This document shows, piece after piece, positions 1 to 8,926 of a DNA stretch of 29,252 nt. The position numbers were made by a program, and so were the translations under genes. Within the stretch, counting starts at the first letter, position 1, and the number at the start of each line of letters is the position of its first letter. The notes below the pieces were generated by a model that saw only the letters and a list, made by a program, of their open reading frames with translations, was not told the DNA's origin and made no database searches. The DNA is from Saprospiraceae bacterium (lineage in GTDB: Bacteria; Bacteroidota; Bacteroidia; Chitinophagales; Saprospiraceae). Where the stretch lies: positions 1 to 29,252 of the forward strand of contig JADZFI010000045.1 of assembly GCA_020850025.1 (NCBI GenBank). The letters are read 5' to 3'.

Positions 1-2
1 TC

Positions 3-1334
3 GACTCTGAGGGAAACCTTTGGGCTACCCACCCCAATCGCGGACTTTACCGCCTGAGGCTGAATGCGGAGCTGACGCAGGTGCAGGAGTTCAAGAAATT
101 CGGAAAGGAAGACGGGCTTACCTCCGATTACCAACTGGGATTGTGCGCAGTAGAGGAAGGTGGGCAAAAGCAAATGCTCGTAAACGCGCATCCTTCCGCT
201 TTCCGATTGAAAAATACGGCGGGAAAAACGACCCTCGAGCCACATTGGGGTAAAAAATGGATTTCGGGGGAGGGAGAAGAGGTATTCGTGCTGGACAGCA
301 GCGGGCTGTGGTTGCGCACCACCGGCAAAAAACCGGAAAAAATACCCCTGAATCTGGTTCCGGCTTACGAAAATGTAGAGTGCCTCGGGCCGGATGTTTA
401 CCTATTTTGTCTCGAAAACGGGTTTGCACTACTCCATACCCCCGACTTGCAGGCACAGGATTCCATCCGCAGCCTGCCTCCTACAATGGTCAGACTGGTC
501 ACTACAGCCGATCAGGAAACGTTTTTGCCGGGCGCTACGCTCCGTTTCCCATACCGACAGAACAGTCTGGAGTTTCAGTTTGCGCAGCCGGTTTACGGGC
601 AACCCAATCGGTTTTCCTGGTTTTTGGAAGGGTTTTCCAAGAGCTGGTCGCCCTGGAGCGCCACCGGGGAGAAGGAGTTTACGAATCTGCCGGAGGGAAG
701 GTATGTTTTCCGGGTGCGCAGTGAGGCCGGAGGCGAGGAAGCTACGGTTGTTTTCCGGATAGCTCCGCCCTGGTACCGCTCTTATTGGGCCATTGGCGCC
801 TATGGAATCTTATTCATCGCCCTGGCGGCATGGCTGGAATCTGTGAATCGCAAACGACTGGAACGGCACCGGCAACGTTTGGTGGCGGAAAAGGAGCGGG
901 AGATCCTGCAATTGGAAGTGGAAAATAAGAGCAGGGAGCTGTCGAACGCCGCATTCAACCTGATCCGCAAGAACGAGGCATTGCAGAGTCTGAAAGACCA
1001 TCTCATAGACGCCCATAATGAGCCCCGGGCCCTGTCTAAAATCGTTCGGGAGATAGACGCCCATCTGGAAGGTGATCACGATTGGGAAATGTTCGAGGCG
1101 TCCTTCAACCGGGTGCACGACGATTTCTTCAAACGCCTGATGCAAGCCTATCCAGACCTCACGCCGGGCGACCTCCGATTGGCGGCTTATTTGAAGATGA
1201 ACCTGTCTTCCAAGGAAATTGCCCCCCTGCTGAACATCTCCATTCGGGGCATTGAAAACAAACGATACCGCTTGCGCAAGAAACTCGGCTTGCCTGAAGA
1301 GGCCAATTTGACTGAATTTATTATGGCTTTTTAA
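3..1334 (+). CDS. Membrane-bound PUL regulator (propeller / Y_Y_Y / LuxR-type HTH), 5'-truncated
   Basis: The reading frame is open to the window edge, so the N-terminus is missing; 443 residues are visible. The first visible residues (DSEGNLWATHPNRGLYRL) look like the last blade of a two-component-regulator propeller. A Y_Y_Y-type beta-sandwich follows (about residues 177-258, with the FRVRSEAGGEE strand), then one membrane segment (about 262-280), a charged coiled coil (about 285-335) and a C-terminal helix-turn-helix of LuxR/GerE type (about 383-443, with SSKEIAPLLNISIRGIENKR). No histidine kinase or receiver domain lies between membrane and HTH, so the protein probably senses glycan in the periplasm and acts on DNA directly. 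It is co-oriented with, and 143 bases before, the hydrolase genes, which suggests it controls them. The family call is firm; the target is inferred. Confidence 0.85.
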   Translation, partial: DSEGNLWATHPNRGLYRLRLNAELTQVQEFKKFGKEDGLTSDYQLGLCAVEEGGQKQMLVNAHPSAFRLKNTAGKTTLEPHWGKKWISGEGEEVFVLDSSGLWLRTTGKKPEKIPLNLVPAYENVECLGPDVYLFCLENGFALLHTPDLQAQDSIRSLPPTMVRLVTTADQETFLPGATLRFPYRQNSLEFQFAQPVYGQPNRFSWFLEGFSKSWSPWSATGEKEFTNLPEGRYVFRVRSEAGGEEATVVFRIAPPWYRSYWAIGAYGILFIALAAWLESVNRKRLERHRQRLVAEKEREILQLEVENKSRELSNAAFNLIRKNEALQSLKDHLIDAHNEPRALSKIVREIDAHLEGDHDWEMFEASFNRVHDDFFKRLMQAYPDLTPGDLRLAAYLKMNLSSKEIAPLLNISIRGIENKRYRLRKKLGLPEEANLTEFIMAF

Positions 1335-1341
1335 GCGCTCA

Positions 1342-1370
1342 TTGCTGATTTTTTACATGGCGTAGTATTG
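1342..1370 (+). promoter_or_regulatory. Weak candidate promoter for the PUL
   Basis: In the 143-base gap between the regulator and the first hydrolase, TTG (1342-1344) lies 18 bases before TAGTATTG (1363-1370). This resembles the Bacteroidota sigma pattern TTG...TAnnTTTG with one mismatch in the second box. It would give a leader of about 100 bases. It is the best match I found in the gap, but a chance match is quite possible. Confidence 0.25.
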
Positions 1371-1477
1371 GTGAGGTGCGTTTTTCTTTCAAAAATTGTT
1401 TGTTGTCCTAATTTCATCCTGCGAATTTCGCTAATCTCCCAATTTTACCGTGAATTGGGAAAAGCTACTGTTCAACC

Positions 1478-3343
1478 ATGAGGATGTTTGCCCGAATCCG
1501 TTACGCTTGTCTTTTCTATGCCCTTTTCGTGCTTGGGTCTGCCCAGGCCCAGGTTCCCTCTGCACCGCAGGGGCTGGAGGCCGTCGGGTATGAAAAGCAT
1601 GTTGCCCTGAGCTGGAAGCCTAATACCGAAGCCAATGTCACGGGCTACAAAATTTACCGCTCTGTCAACGGGGGGGCATCCTTTGCCTTTCTTAAGCAAG
1701 TGGGCAAAGAAGCCCTGGCGGTTGACTGGACGGGCGATGAGGCGGAAGGGCTCGTAAGACACTACCGCGTTACGGCCTTTAGCGCAGCAGGTGAGAGCGG
1801 ATTTTCTACAGTAGATTCAGCTCAGTGCTTGCCCATGACCGACGAGGAACTGCTGGAAATGACTCAGCGCGCCACGTTTAGGTATTTTTGGGATTACGGT
1901 CACCCGGTGAGCGGTATGGCCCGCGAGCGCAGCAACGGAGATGCGAATATTGTGACCACGGGGGGCTCCGGTTTTGGCATCATGGCCATTCTGGTGGGCG
2001 CCGAACGCGGCTGGGTCAGCAGAACAGAAGCCTTGAACCGCCTGATACAAATAGCCTCCTTCCTGCAGTTTGCCGACCGGTTCCACGGCGTGTTCCCACA
2101 CTGGATGAACGGCACCAATGGCAATGTAATTCCATTCAGCCAGTTCGATGATGGCGGTGATTTGGTGGAAACGGCTTTTTTGATACAGGGATTATTGGCA
2201 GCTCGTCAGTATTTCAATCAGGACAACCCCCTGGAAAACGCGCTGCGCGACGTGATCACCGGTTTGTGGGAAGAAGTGGAGTGGGATTGGTATCGCAGAA
2301 ATAACAGCGGGGTACTTTACTGGCACTGGTCGCCGAACTACGGATGGCAGATGAACTTCCCTTTGCGGGGCTTCTACGAGGCACAGTTGGTGTACATTCT
2401 GGCGGCGGCTTCGCCTACGCATTCTGTGCCGGCCAGCTTGTATCAAACCGGCTGGACCTCCGGCAATTATGCCAACAACAGCACCCATTTTGGCTACAAG
2501 ATCTATTGTGGCCCGTTTGGCGGCGGTCCGCTGTTTTTTGCCCATTACTCCTACCTGGGCTTCGATCCTCGCGGGAAGCGGGATGCTTTCTGCAATTACT
2601 TTGTGCGCAACCGCAATCACTCCCTTATACAGCAGGCCTATGCGATTGCCAATCCGGAGCAGCACGCCGGATACGGTGCAGACTGTTGGGGGTTGACCTC
2701 CAGTGATGGGCCAAACGGTTATTCGGCGCACGATATCTGGCCAACCAACGATCATGGCACTATTGCTCCCACAGCTGCTCTTTCCAGTATGGCCTATACA
2801 CCGGAGGAGAGTATGGCTGCGCTGCGCCATTTCTACCGGGTGCGTGGTGAAAAACTCTGGGGCGTAGATGGTTTTTACGATGCATTTAATCTGAACCAGA
2901 ACTGGATTGCTCCTTCCTACCTGGCCATAGACCAGGGGCCTATTGTTGGCATGATAGAAAATTACCGCACGGGTTTGCTCTGGAACCTGTTCATGCAAAA
3001 TCCGGAAATCGCGCCGGCTTTGACCGCCGTCGGTTTTGTGCCCGACAACACCCCGGTTTCTGAACCGGAGGCAGATCATTCGCTTGACATAACCGTGACG
3101 CCCAACCCTGTCGTGGATGGGGTAGTGTCTTTGGACATACATTTAACTGAGGCTCAGGTGTTGAGTGCACGCTTGCGGGATGTTCGGGGTAAAATGGTGC
3201 AGGAACTTTTTTCTGCAGTGCCTTTCCCGGCAGGCGATATTCGCCAATCCTGGCCGCTAAAAGAACTCTCTTCCGGATTGTATTTCCTGGAAATCATCCA
3301 GCCCTCGGGTCGCGTTATCATACAAAAAGTGATACTCCATTAA
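1478..3343 (+). CDS. Secreted GH144-type (PF10091) glucanase with FnIII domain and T9SS tail
   Basis: A 621-residue protein with a signal peptide ending near SAQAQ (residue 25) and an FnIII domain (about 26-116, with GYKIYRSVNGG). A glycoamylase-like PF10091 domain follows (about 120-520), starting with ATFRYFWDYGHP. A type A T9SS sorting domain closes the protein (about 535-621; VTPNPVVDG ... GLYFLEI). PF10091 enzymes of Bacteroidota form CAZy family GH144, whose characterised members are endo-beta-1,2-glucanases or sophorose-releasing enzymes. The acidic cluster DDGGDLVE (224-231) and the late motif DQGPIVGMIENYRTG fit that family. The T9SS tail indicates export to the cell surface or medium, so this is probably the enzyme that first cuts the polymer. 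It is the first gene of the run that ends at SusD. Family call is solid; exact linkage specificity is inferred. Confidence 0.85.
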   Translation: MRMFARIRYACLFYALFVLGSAQAQVPSAPQGLEAVGYEKHVALSWKPNTEANVTGYKIYRSVNGGASFAFLKQVGKEALAVDWTGDEAEGLVRHYRVTAFSAAGESGFSTVDSAQCLPMTDEELLEMTQRATFRYFWDYGHPVSGMARERSNGDANIVTTGGSGFGIMAILVGAERGWVSRTEALNRLIQIASFLQFADRFHGVFPHWMNGTNGNVIPFSQFDDGGDLVETAFLIQGLLAARQYFNQDNPLENALRDVITGLWEEVEWDWYRRNNSGVLYWHWSPNYGWQMNFPLRGFYEAQLVYILAAASPTHSVPASLYQTGWTSGNYANNSTHFGYKIYCGPFGGGPLFFAHYSYLGFDPRGKRDAFCNYFVRNRNHSLIQQAYAIANPEQHAGYGADCWGLTSSDGPNGYSAHDIWPTNDHGTIAPTAALSSMAYTPEESMAALRHFYRVRGEKLWGVDGFYDAFNLNQNWIAPSYLAIDQGPIVGMIENYRTGLLWNLFMQNPEIAPALTAVGFVPDNTPVSEPEADHSLDITVTPNPVVDGVVSLDIHLTEAQVLSARLRDVRGKMVQELFSAVPFPAGDIRQSWPLKELSSGLYFLEIIQPSGRVIIQKVILH

Positions 3344-3402
3344 GCCGAAAACTATTGTAACTAAATCATTTTCACACATAACCAATGCTAAAAGAAGTGC
3401 TT

Positions 3403-6400
3403 ATGAAAAATTTGTTTATCACTGCCCTGCTTTTATTTTTCGGCAGTCTGGGCGTAAATGCTCAGGTTACCTACGAGGATTTTGAGGGCGGTACGCCCGA
3501 CCTCACCTGGACCGGCCTGAATGGCACCTATAATGGTGCGGTTCAAAATCCGGATCAAAGTGGCGTAAATATCAGTGAGTGGGTGGGTTCCTATACGAAT
3601 GCCCCAAATTTCGATTTCTGTTTTGCGTTGCACACTTTCCCGACCACCCTGGACATCAGTGAGTTCAACCAGTTCAAAATGAAAATCTGGTCGCCCACAG
3701 CCCCCAGTAAGGCTTTGCTGAAACTGGAAGGTCCGGGTGGCCCGGCGGTGGAAAAAATTGTGGATATTACCATTGCCAACCAATGGGTGGAGTACACCTT
3801 CGACCTTTCTGCGGGTGCCGGTTATACAAACCTGAAGACCATACTGGTGTCTTTCAATTCTTTCGTATTGGGAGACGACAAGACCTATTACTTCGACGAC
3901 ATTCGTGCTGAAAAAGCAGAAAACTGTTTGGCGGATTTTGAAGGACCGGGACTCAATTTTCAGGGCATTAACGGAATCCTCCTCGCTCCTGTAGACAATC
4001 CTGTTCCCAATTTTGTGAACAACAGTGCTCACTGCGCTGAATATGTCAAATCCCCTTTGCATGCTTACAGCCTGCTACTGGCAGATAATGGTACGCCCTT
4101 TGATCTCTCTGTGTACAATCAGTTCAATATTGACATCTTTGCCACTGCTCCAACACAGATTCTGTTCAAACTTGAAGGCGCAGGCGGTGGGTTTGAACAA
4201 ATAAAAAACATTGCAGTAACAGGCGCCTGGCAGACCTATTCCTTTGATTTTAGTGCCCAGGCTGCCAATACCGGACTAAGCAAGATCGTCATGTTCTTTG
4301 ACCCCGGGGTGGAAACAAGTGGAGATACCTATTACTTCGACAATGTTTGTGTGGTGCCGAGTCCTTGTAAAGATGTGGTGCCGGATCCTGACATTATTGA
4401 TGATTTTGAATGTAACCGGAATGCGACTTACACCGGTGATTGGAGCTTTTTCTCTGTTGTATCCAACCCGGCGCCAACGGGAGACAATAACTCTCCAAAA
4501 GTTGGACGTTTTGAGGACCCAAGCGGCCAGGGAACAGAATGGTCCAATCTTCAACTTGACTACGAAAATCCGATTGATCTTTCGGTGCGCAATCAATTCT
4601 CCTGCCAGTTATGGGCGCCCAAGGCCGGCAAATTGCTGATGAAAATTGAAGGTGGACCGAACCCTCCCAAAGAGGTCTTTATAGATGTAACAGAGCTCAA
4701 TAAATGGGTGACCTATACGGCCGATTTTTCCGATCAGGTAGGAAAGGGACACAAAAAAATTGTCCTGTTCTTTAATGCAGGCGTAAATGGCGAGCCCGGA
4801 GATGTGTACCATATTGACAACATCAAATTGTCTGCTCCAACCGCCGCTCCGCCGCTGGAAGATTTCCAGGACGGTATTCACCTCGGCTGGCAGCCACTTG
4901 ATCAAAACGAGCCTATTCATGGCGTTTTCCAGGGGCCGGTGAACAACCCAAATCCTAACGGCGTAAACAACTCCACTCAGGTGGGTTGCTACACAAAGGG
5001 TAGCTCTGCTTTCTCCACCTTGCAGGGCATTTCCCTGACGAATCTGGATCTCTCCATTTATGCGCAATTTAACCTCGATGTATTGAGCCCGGCCGTTGGC
5101 GGTACGGTGACGCTGATCCTGAATTCTCCTACCCAGGGCAATAAAGAGGCGGAAGCTGAGATTACTACGCCTGGTCAATGGGAGACACTCAGCTTTGACT
5201 TTTCTGCATTTAACGGCATCACCGACTTCGGTGAAGTGCGCATTATTTTCAATGCGGGAGTTGCTGCATTAGGTCAGGTCTGGTATTTCGACAACCTCCG
5301 TCAAACAGAAATTACCATCGACCCCTGTGCCGGTGTGGTACCAATTATTAATATCATTGACGACTTTGAGTGCCAGCGTAACTACACCCAGATCTTCTAC
5401 GGTGCAGATGATATTTCGGTGGTAAACAACCCGCACCTGACACCGGAAAACGGCTCACTAAAGGTGGGTGAATACAAGGATCCTGCGGGTGGAGGTACGG
5501 AATATGCCGGCATCGGTATTGAATTCCCTGCGGCTCCGGACCTGAGCGTGTACAACCACCTGTCTATGCTTGTTTGGTCGCCGGTTGCCAATGCTCCGTT
5601 CCTGTTCAAGCTGGAAGGCAACGGACCTGCAGTAGAGATTTTTGATACTGTGCCGGTAGCAAACGCCTGGTACAAGTTTGATATTGATTTCAGCGGAGCT
5701 GTGGGCACTGCGCACAACAAACTGGTTATTTTCGCTAATGTAGCCAGCGCCGTAGGTGGTGGTACTTATTATTACGACAATATCCGTTGGGCACGCGCCG
5801 GCTACAACGGCTGTATCGTGGATCACGAAGCGCCACAAACAACGCTTGGATTCAAATACTTCGCCAATGGATATCTGGAGGCTGCTGCCTATCAATTCGA
5901 AGTAATTGACAACCCAAATGCTTCCGGCATCAATACCAGCGGTAAGGTGGGTAAATTTGTTAAAGCAAAGGATGCCCTGCCATTTGCAGGTATCTACTCC
6001 TTCCCGGATCTGGAATCTCCTATCGACTGGAAAGGCGTGAAAACCGTTAAAGCCAAGGTTCACATGGACCACATCGGCAACTTTGCCGTGAAAGTGGAAG
6101 GTTCAGCTACAGGCGCTCCGGCATTTGAAATTCCGGTGGCCAATACCAAGATCAATGAGTGGGAAGAACTCACTTTCAACTTTGCCGCAGTACCGGACAA
6201 CGGAGAATACCGCCGTTTGACCCTGTTCTTCGATCTCGGAATTGATGCAACAGGACAAGACGTAACATCCTACTTCGATGATATCGTGATTGGCGACGGC
6301 AACTGTATCTCGGTTGGAACCTTCAGTCCGGAAGATATTGTGGCCATGCGCGTATCACCTAACCCAACCACAGAATGGCTGCTGGTGGAGAACATGGAAG

Positions 6401-6576
6401 AGGTAAGTCGTCTGGAAGTGTACGATATGTACGGACGCCGCGTAGCAGTGGCCAATACTTCCGGCGATACTACTACTGACCTGAATGTATCCCGTTTCCC
6501 TGCCGGCATGTACCTGTTGAATGGCTTTAACCGCCAGGGCATGCTGATAAGCAAGGCCAAGTTTGTGAAACAATGA
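3403..6576 (+). CDS. T9SS-secreted protein of six carbohydrate-binding-like repeats
   Basis: Counted from the ATG at 3403, which starts a clean signal peptide (MKNLFITALLLFFGSLGVNAQ, cleaved after about residue 20), the protein has 1057 residues. An in-frame ATG six codons earlier (3385) is less likely. The mature part is six repeats of about 150-160 residues (about 23-176, 177-322, 323-483, 484-642, 643-805, 806-968). Each opens with D-F-E or a variant, carries a central LLKLEG/FKLEG strand, a W-x-x-Y/F-x-F-D-F strand, and closes with YYFDNI/YYFDDI. This is a jelly-roll pattern typical of carbohydrate-binding modules, though I cannot name the CBM family. Residues about 979-1057 are a T9SS sorting domain (VSPNPTTEWLLVEN). 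No catalytic domain is visible. Placed between two hydrolases, it is likely a surface glycan-binding scaffold. Confidence 0.75.
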   Translation: MKNLFITALLLFFGSLGVNAQVTYEDFEGGTPDLTWTGLNGTYNGAVQNPDQSGVNISEWVGSYTNAPNFDFCFALHTFPTTLDISEFNQFKMKIWSPTAPSKALLKLEGPGGPAVEKIVDITIANQWVEYTFDLSAGAGYTNLKTILVSFNSFVLGDDKTYYFDDIRAEKAENCLADFEGPGLNFQGINGILLAPVDNPVPNFVNNSAHCAEYVKSPLHAYSLLLADNGTPFDLSVYNQFNIDIFATAPTQILFKLEGAGGGFEQIKNIAVTGAWQTYSFDFSAQAANTGLSKIVMFFDPGVETSGDTYYFDNVCVVPSPCKDVVPDPDIIDDFECNRNATYTGDWSFFSVVSNPAPTGDNNSPKVGRFEDPSGQGTEWSNLQLDYENPIDLSVRNQFSCQLWAPKAGKLLMKIEGGPNPPKEVFIDVTELNKWVTYTADFSDQVGKGHKKIVLFFNAGVNGEPGDVYHIDNIKLSAPTAAPPLEDFQDGIHLGWQPLDQNEPIHGVFQGPVNNPNPNGVNNSTQVGCYTKGSSAFSTLQGISLTNLDLSIYAQFNLDVLSPAVGGTVTLILNSPTQGNKEAEAEITTPGQWETLSFDFSAFNGITDFGEVRIIFNAGVAALGQVWYFDNLRQTEITIDPCAGVVPIINIIDDFECQRNYTQIFYGADDISVVNNPHLTPENGSLKVGEYKDPAGGGTEYAGIGIEFPAAPDLSVYNHLSMLVWSPVANAPFLFKLEGNGPAVEIFDTVPVANAWYKFDIDFSGAVGTAHNKLVIFANVASAVGGGTYYYDNIRWARAGYNGCIVDHEAPQTTLGFKYFANGYLEAAAYQFEVIDNPNASGINTSGKVGKFVKAKDALPFAGIYSFPDLESPIDWKGVKTVKAKVHMDHIGNFAVKVEGSATGAPAFEIPVANTKINEWEELTFNFAAVPDNGEYRRLTLFFDLGIDATGQDVTSYFDDIVIGDGNCISVGTFSPEDIVAMRVSPNPTTEWLLVENMEEVSRLEVYDMYGRRVAVANTSGDTTTDLNVSRFPAGMYLLNGFNRQGMLISKAKFVKQ

Positions 6577-6643
6577 GTTTAGTTAGATTGGTTGCCCGTT
6601 GTCAGGCGGGCTCTGTTCCAAATTAAAACGATAAAACAATCGT

Positions 6644-6677
6644 ATTCGGGCGGCAGTACTAAGCCTGCCGCCCGAAT
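6644..6677 (+). other. Perfect 13-bp intergenic hairpin
   Basis: Arms 6644-6656 (ATTCGGGCGGCAG) and 6665-6677 are exactly complementary around an 8-base loop. A smaller 5-bp hairpin (6594-6598 / 6607-6611) precedes it. No T-run follows (the next bases are TTGG), so it does not look like an efficient intrinsic terminator. Its place between two co-oriented PUL genes fits an mRNA 3'-end stabiliser, a processing site or an attenuator. Confidence 0.55.
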
Positions 6678-6722
6678 TTGGACAGCTTTCTGAGTGAAAT
6701 GAAGATCTTACTAAACCATGTT

Positions 6723-8891
6723 ATGAAGCATTTCCTCTTTTTAATTTTCCTGCTTTGGGGGGCAATGGCACACGCTCAGTCGCACTATGCCGGCATTGGC
6801 GCAGAGAACCCTCACTTCTCCCTGGACGAGGTACAAAAGCGGCATTTCCTCTATTTTTGGGAACTGGCGCACCCGGTCACCTTTCAGGTGCCCGATCGGT
6901 ATCCAACCGATCATTTTTCCAGTATTGCCGCCACCGGATTTGGTCTGTCGGCTTATCTGGTAGGAGCCGAACGCAAGTGGATTACCCGCGCACAGGCCGC
7001 TGAACGCGTACTACGTACGCTTGAATTTTTAAAAAACCTGCCTCAGGGTCCGGACGAATCCGGAACGGCAGGATACAAGGGGTGGTTCTACCATTTCCTG
7101 AAAACACAAGACGCGCTCAGATTTAAAAATGTTGAGCTCTCCAGCATAGACACCGGCCTGTTGATGGCAGGCGTGTTGTCGTGCATGACCTACTTCGACC
7201 GCAATACACCTACAGAAGAGGCCATCCGCAAAACTGCTGATTATCTATACCGCCAGATCGATTTCGGCTGGTTTATGAACGAACAAACGCGCCTGAGCAT
7301 GGGCTGGTTCCCGGAGCGCGACGGAGTCCTGGCTGCTGATTGGCGGGGGTACAACGAAGCCATGATCCTGAACATCATGGGTTTGGGTTCGCCCACCCAT
7401 CCACTACCCACCGAAACCTGGGAAAAATGGTGCGAGCCTTATTTCCGGGCTACGTTCATGGGGCAGGATCACGTCAACTTCGGCCCGATGTTCGGACATC
7501 AGTACAGCCATTGCTGGATTGATTTTCGGGGCATCCAGGATCCCTACATGAAAAAGATGGGAATAGATTATTTTGAAAATTCCCGTCGCGCCGCCCTGGC
7601 GCAACGCCAGTACTGCATTGAAAATCCCGGCCGGTTTAAGGGATATGGTCCCGAGATTTGGGGGCTTACCGCAGGCGATGGTCCGGATACCGATATGATG
7701 CATGAGGGCAAAAAAATCTATTGTCCGGGATATGGCGCCCGTGGCGTGGCCATTGATTATTTGGAAGACGATGGAACCATTGCCCCAACCGCCGCCATCG
7801 GTTGCATGCCTTTTGCACCGGAGGTGTGTTTGCCCACCCTGGAAGCTATGTGGAAACGCTGGCCGGTGGGTAAATATGGTTTTTTTGACGGGTATAATGA
7901 AACCTTCACCGAAATAGCGCGATCTCCCAAGGCGCAGCCCGGATATCCGTTCTGGGTGGATAAAGACTACCTGGGCATTGATCAGGGGCCTATTGTACTC
8001 ATGCTGGAAAATTACCGGTCCGGATTCTTATGGGATCTGATGAAGCGCAATCCGTACATCGTACGCGGCCTCAAGCGGGCAGGTTTCACCGGGGGCTGGC
8101 TCGATAAGGCAACCGCCGACCGAAGCGTTGATTTTTCCGGACAGGAGGCCAAGGTTGCCAGTCCAAATAAGCAAGTGCCGCTCGATCAGCACGGATTTTT
8201 CCAACGGGCCATTTATCAGGACAAGGAAGGCCACGCTCTGCCTTATCAGTTGATGACGCCCTGGCAAAAAAACTCTCCTAATGGTAAATATCCCCTGGTC
8301 ATTTTCCTGCATGGATCGGGCGAAAGAGGGAGTTTTAACCATGAACAAATGCGCAATGGCGTTCATGCCTTTTGCGAAACATGGGTGCGCGAAAAACATC
8401 CGCATTACCTGCTGGCCCCACAATGCCCGCCCGATATGCGTTGGGGCGGCAGCAGTAAAGACTGGCAAACCCTCTATCAGGAGAATCCCACTGTTCCCGG
8501 CCGCATGGTACTGGAACTGATAGAAAAGACCCTGGCCGAGCATCCTGATATTGATCGAAACCGAATTTACCTCACCGGCCTGAGCATGGGCGGGTTCGGT
8601 ACTTTTGATTTGTTGATGCGCAGGCCGGATTTGTTCGCTGCCGGGATGCCGCTGTGCGGTGGTGGCGATCCGCGTTATGCCGACAAAATTAAAAACATCC
8701 CCTTGTGGGTATTTCATGGTGCTCTGGACGATGTCGTGTATCCACGATGCTCCAGACAAATAGTGCAAGCGCTTAAAAAATCCGGCGGGAGAGTGCGTTA
8801 CACCGAGTTCTCTACGCTGTATCACGACATTTGGAATGTGGTGTATTACAATCCGGAAGTATTGGAGTGGTTGTTTGATCAACACAAGTGA
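6723..8891 (+). CDS. PF10091/GH144-like domain fused to alpha/beta-hydrolase esterase
   Basis: I take the ATG at 6723, which starts the signal peptide MKHFLFLIFLLWGAMAHAQ; this gives 722 residues. An ATG at 6699 is the alternative. Residues about 30-455 are a PF10091 glycoamylase-like domain (KRHFLYFWELAHP, ATGFGLSAYLVGAER, DQGPIVLMLENYRSG). Residues about 480-722 are an alpha/beta hydrolase of the prolyl-oligopeptidase/feruloyl-esterase-like type. It has oxyanion motif HGSGERG (530-536), nucleophile elbow G-L-S-M-G-G (Ser621), acid Asp669 or 670 (GALDDVV) and His701 (LYHDIW), so the triad looks intact. There is no lipobox and no T9SS tail, so a periplasmic location is likely, unlike the first PF10091 protein. 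Its acidic motif also differs from that protein (SSIDTG at about 140-145 instead of GGDLVE). Likely role: remove acyl groups and cut oligosaccharides. Substrate is inferred. Confidence 0.8.
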   Translation: MKHFLFLIFLLWGAMAHAQSHYAGIGAENPHFSLDEVQKRHFLYFWELAHPVTFQVPDRYPTDHFSSIAATGFGLSAYLVGAERKWITRAQAAERVLRTLEFLKNLPQGPDESGTAGYKGWFYHFLKTQDALRFKNVELSSIDTGLLMAGVLSCMTYFDRNTPTEEAIRKTADYLYRQIDFGWFMNEQTRLSMGWFPERDGVLAADWRGYNEAMILNIMGLGSPTHPLPTETWEKWCEPYFRATFMGQDHVNFGPMFGHQYSHCWIDFRGIQDPYMKKMGIDYFENSRRAALAQRQYCIENPGRFKGYGPEIWGLTAGDGPDTDMMHEGKKIYCPGYGARGVAIDYLEDDGTIAPTAAIGCMPFAPEVCLPTLEAMWKRWPVGKYGFFDGYNETFTEIARSPKAQPGYPFWVDKDYLGIDQGPIVLMLENYRSGFLWDLMKRNPYIVRGLKRAGFTGGWLDKATADRSVDFSGQEAKVASPNKQVPLDQHGFFQRAIYQDKEGHALPYQLMTPWQKNSPNGKYPLVIFLHGSGERGSFNHEQMRNGVHAFCETWVREKHPHYLLAPQCPPDMRWGGSSKDWQTLYQENPTVPGRMVLELIEKTLAEHPDIDRNRIYLTGLSMGGFGTFDLLMRRPDLFAAGMPLCGGGDPRYADKIKNIPLWVFHGALDDVVYPRCSRQIVQALKKSGGRVRYTEFSTLYHDIWNVVYYNPEVLEWLFDQHK

Positions 8892-8926
8892 TAAAGCTCC
8901 GGACGATCTCATTTTACTCAATCGAT

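Noticed and set aside
2192..3142. A 316-codon antisense frame in the first hydrolase gene
   Set aside because: No family features; the + strand carries the PF10091 domain and a T9SS tail.
6678..6722. TTG at 6678 or ATG at 6699 as start of the fusion enzyme
   Set aside because: The ATG at 6723 gives a textbook signal peptide; the TTG start overlaps the hairpin region.
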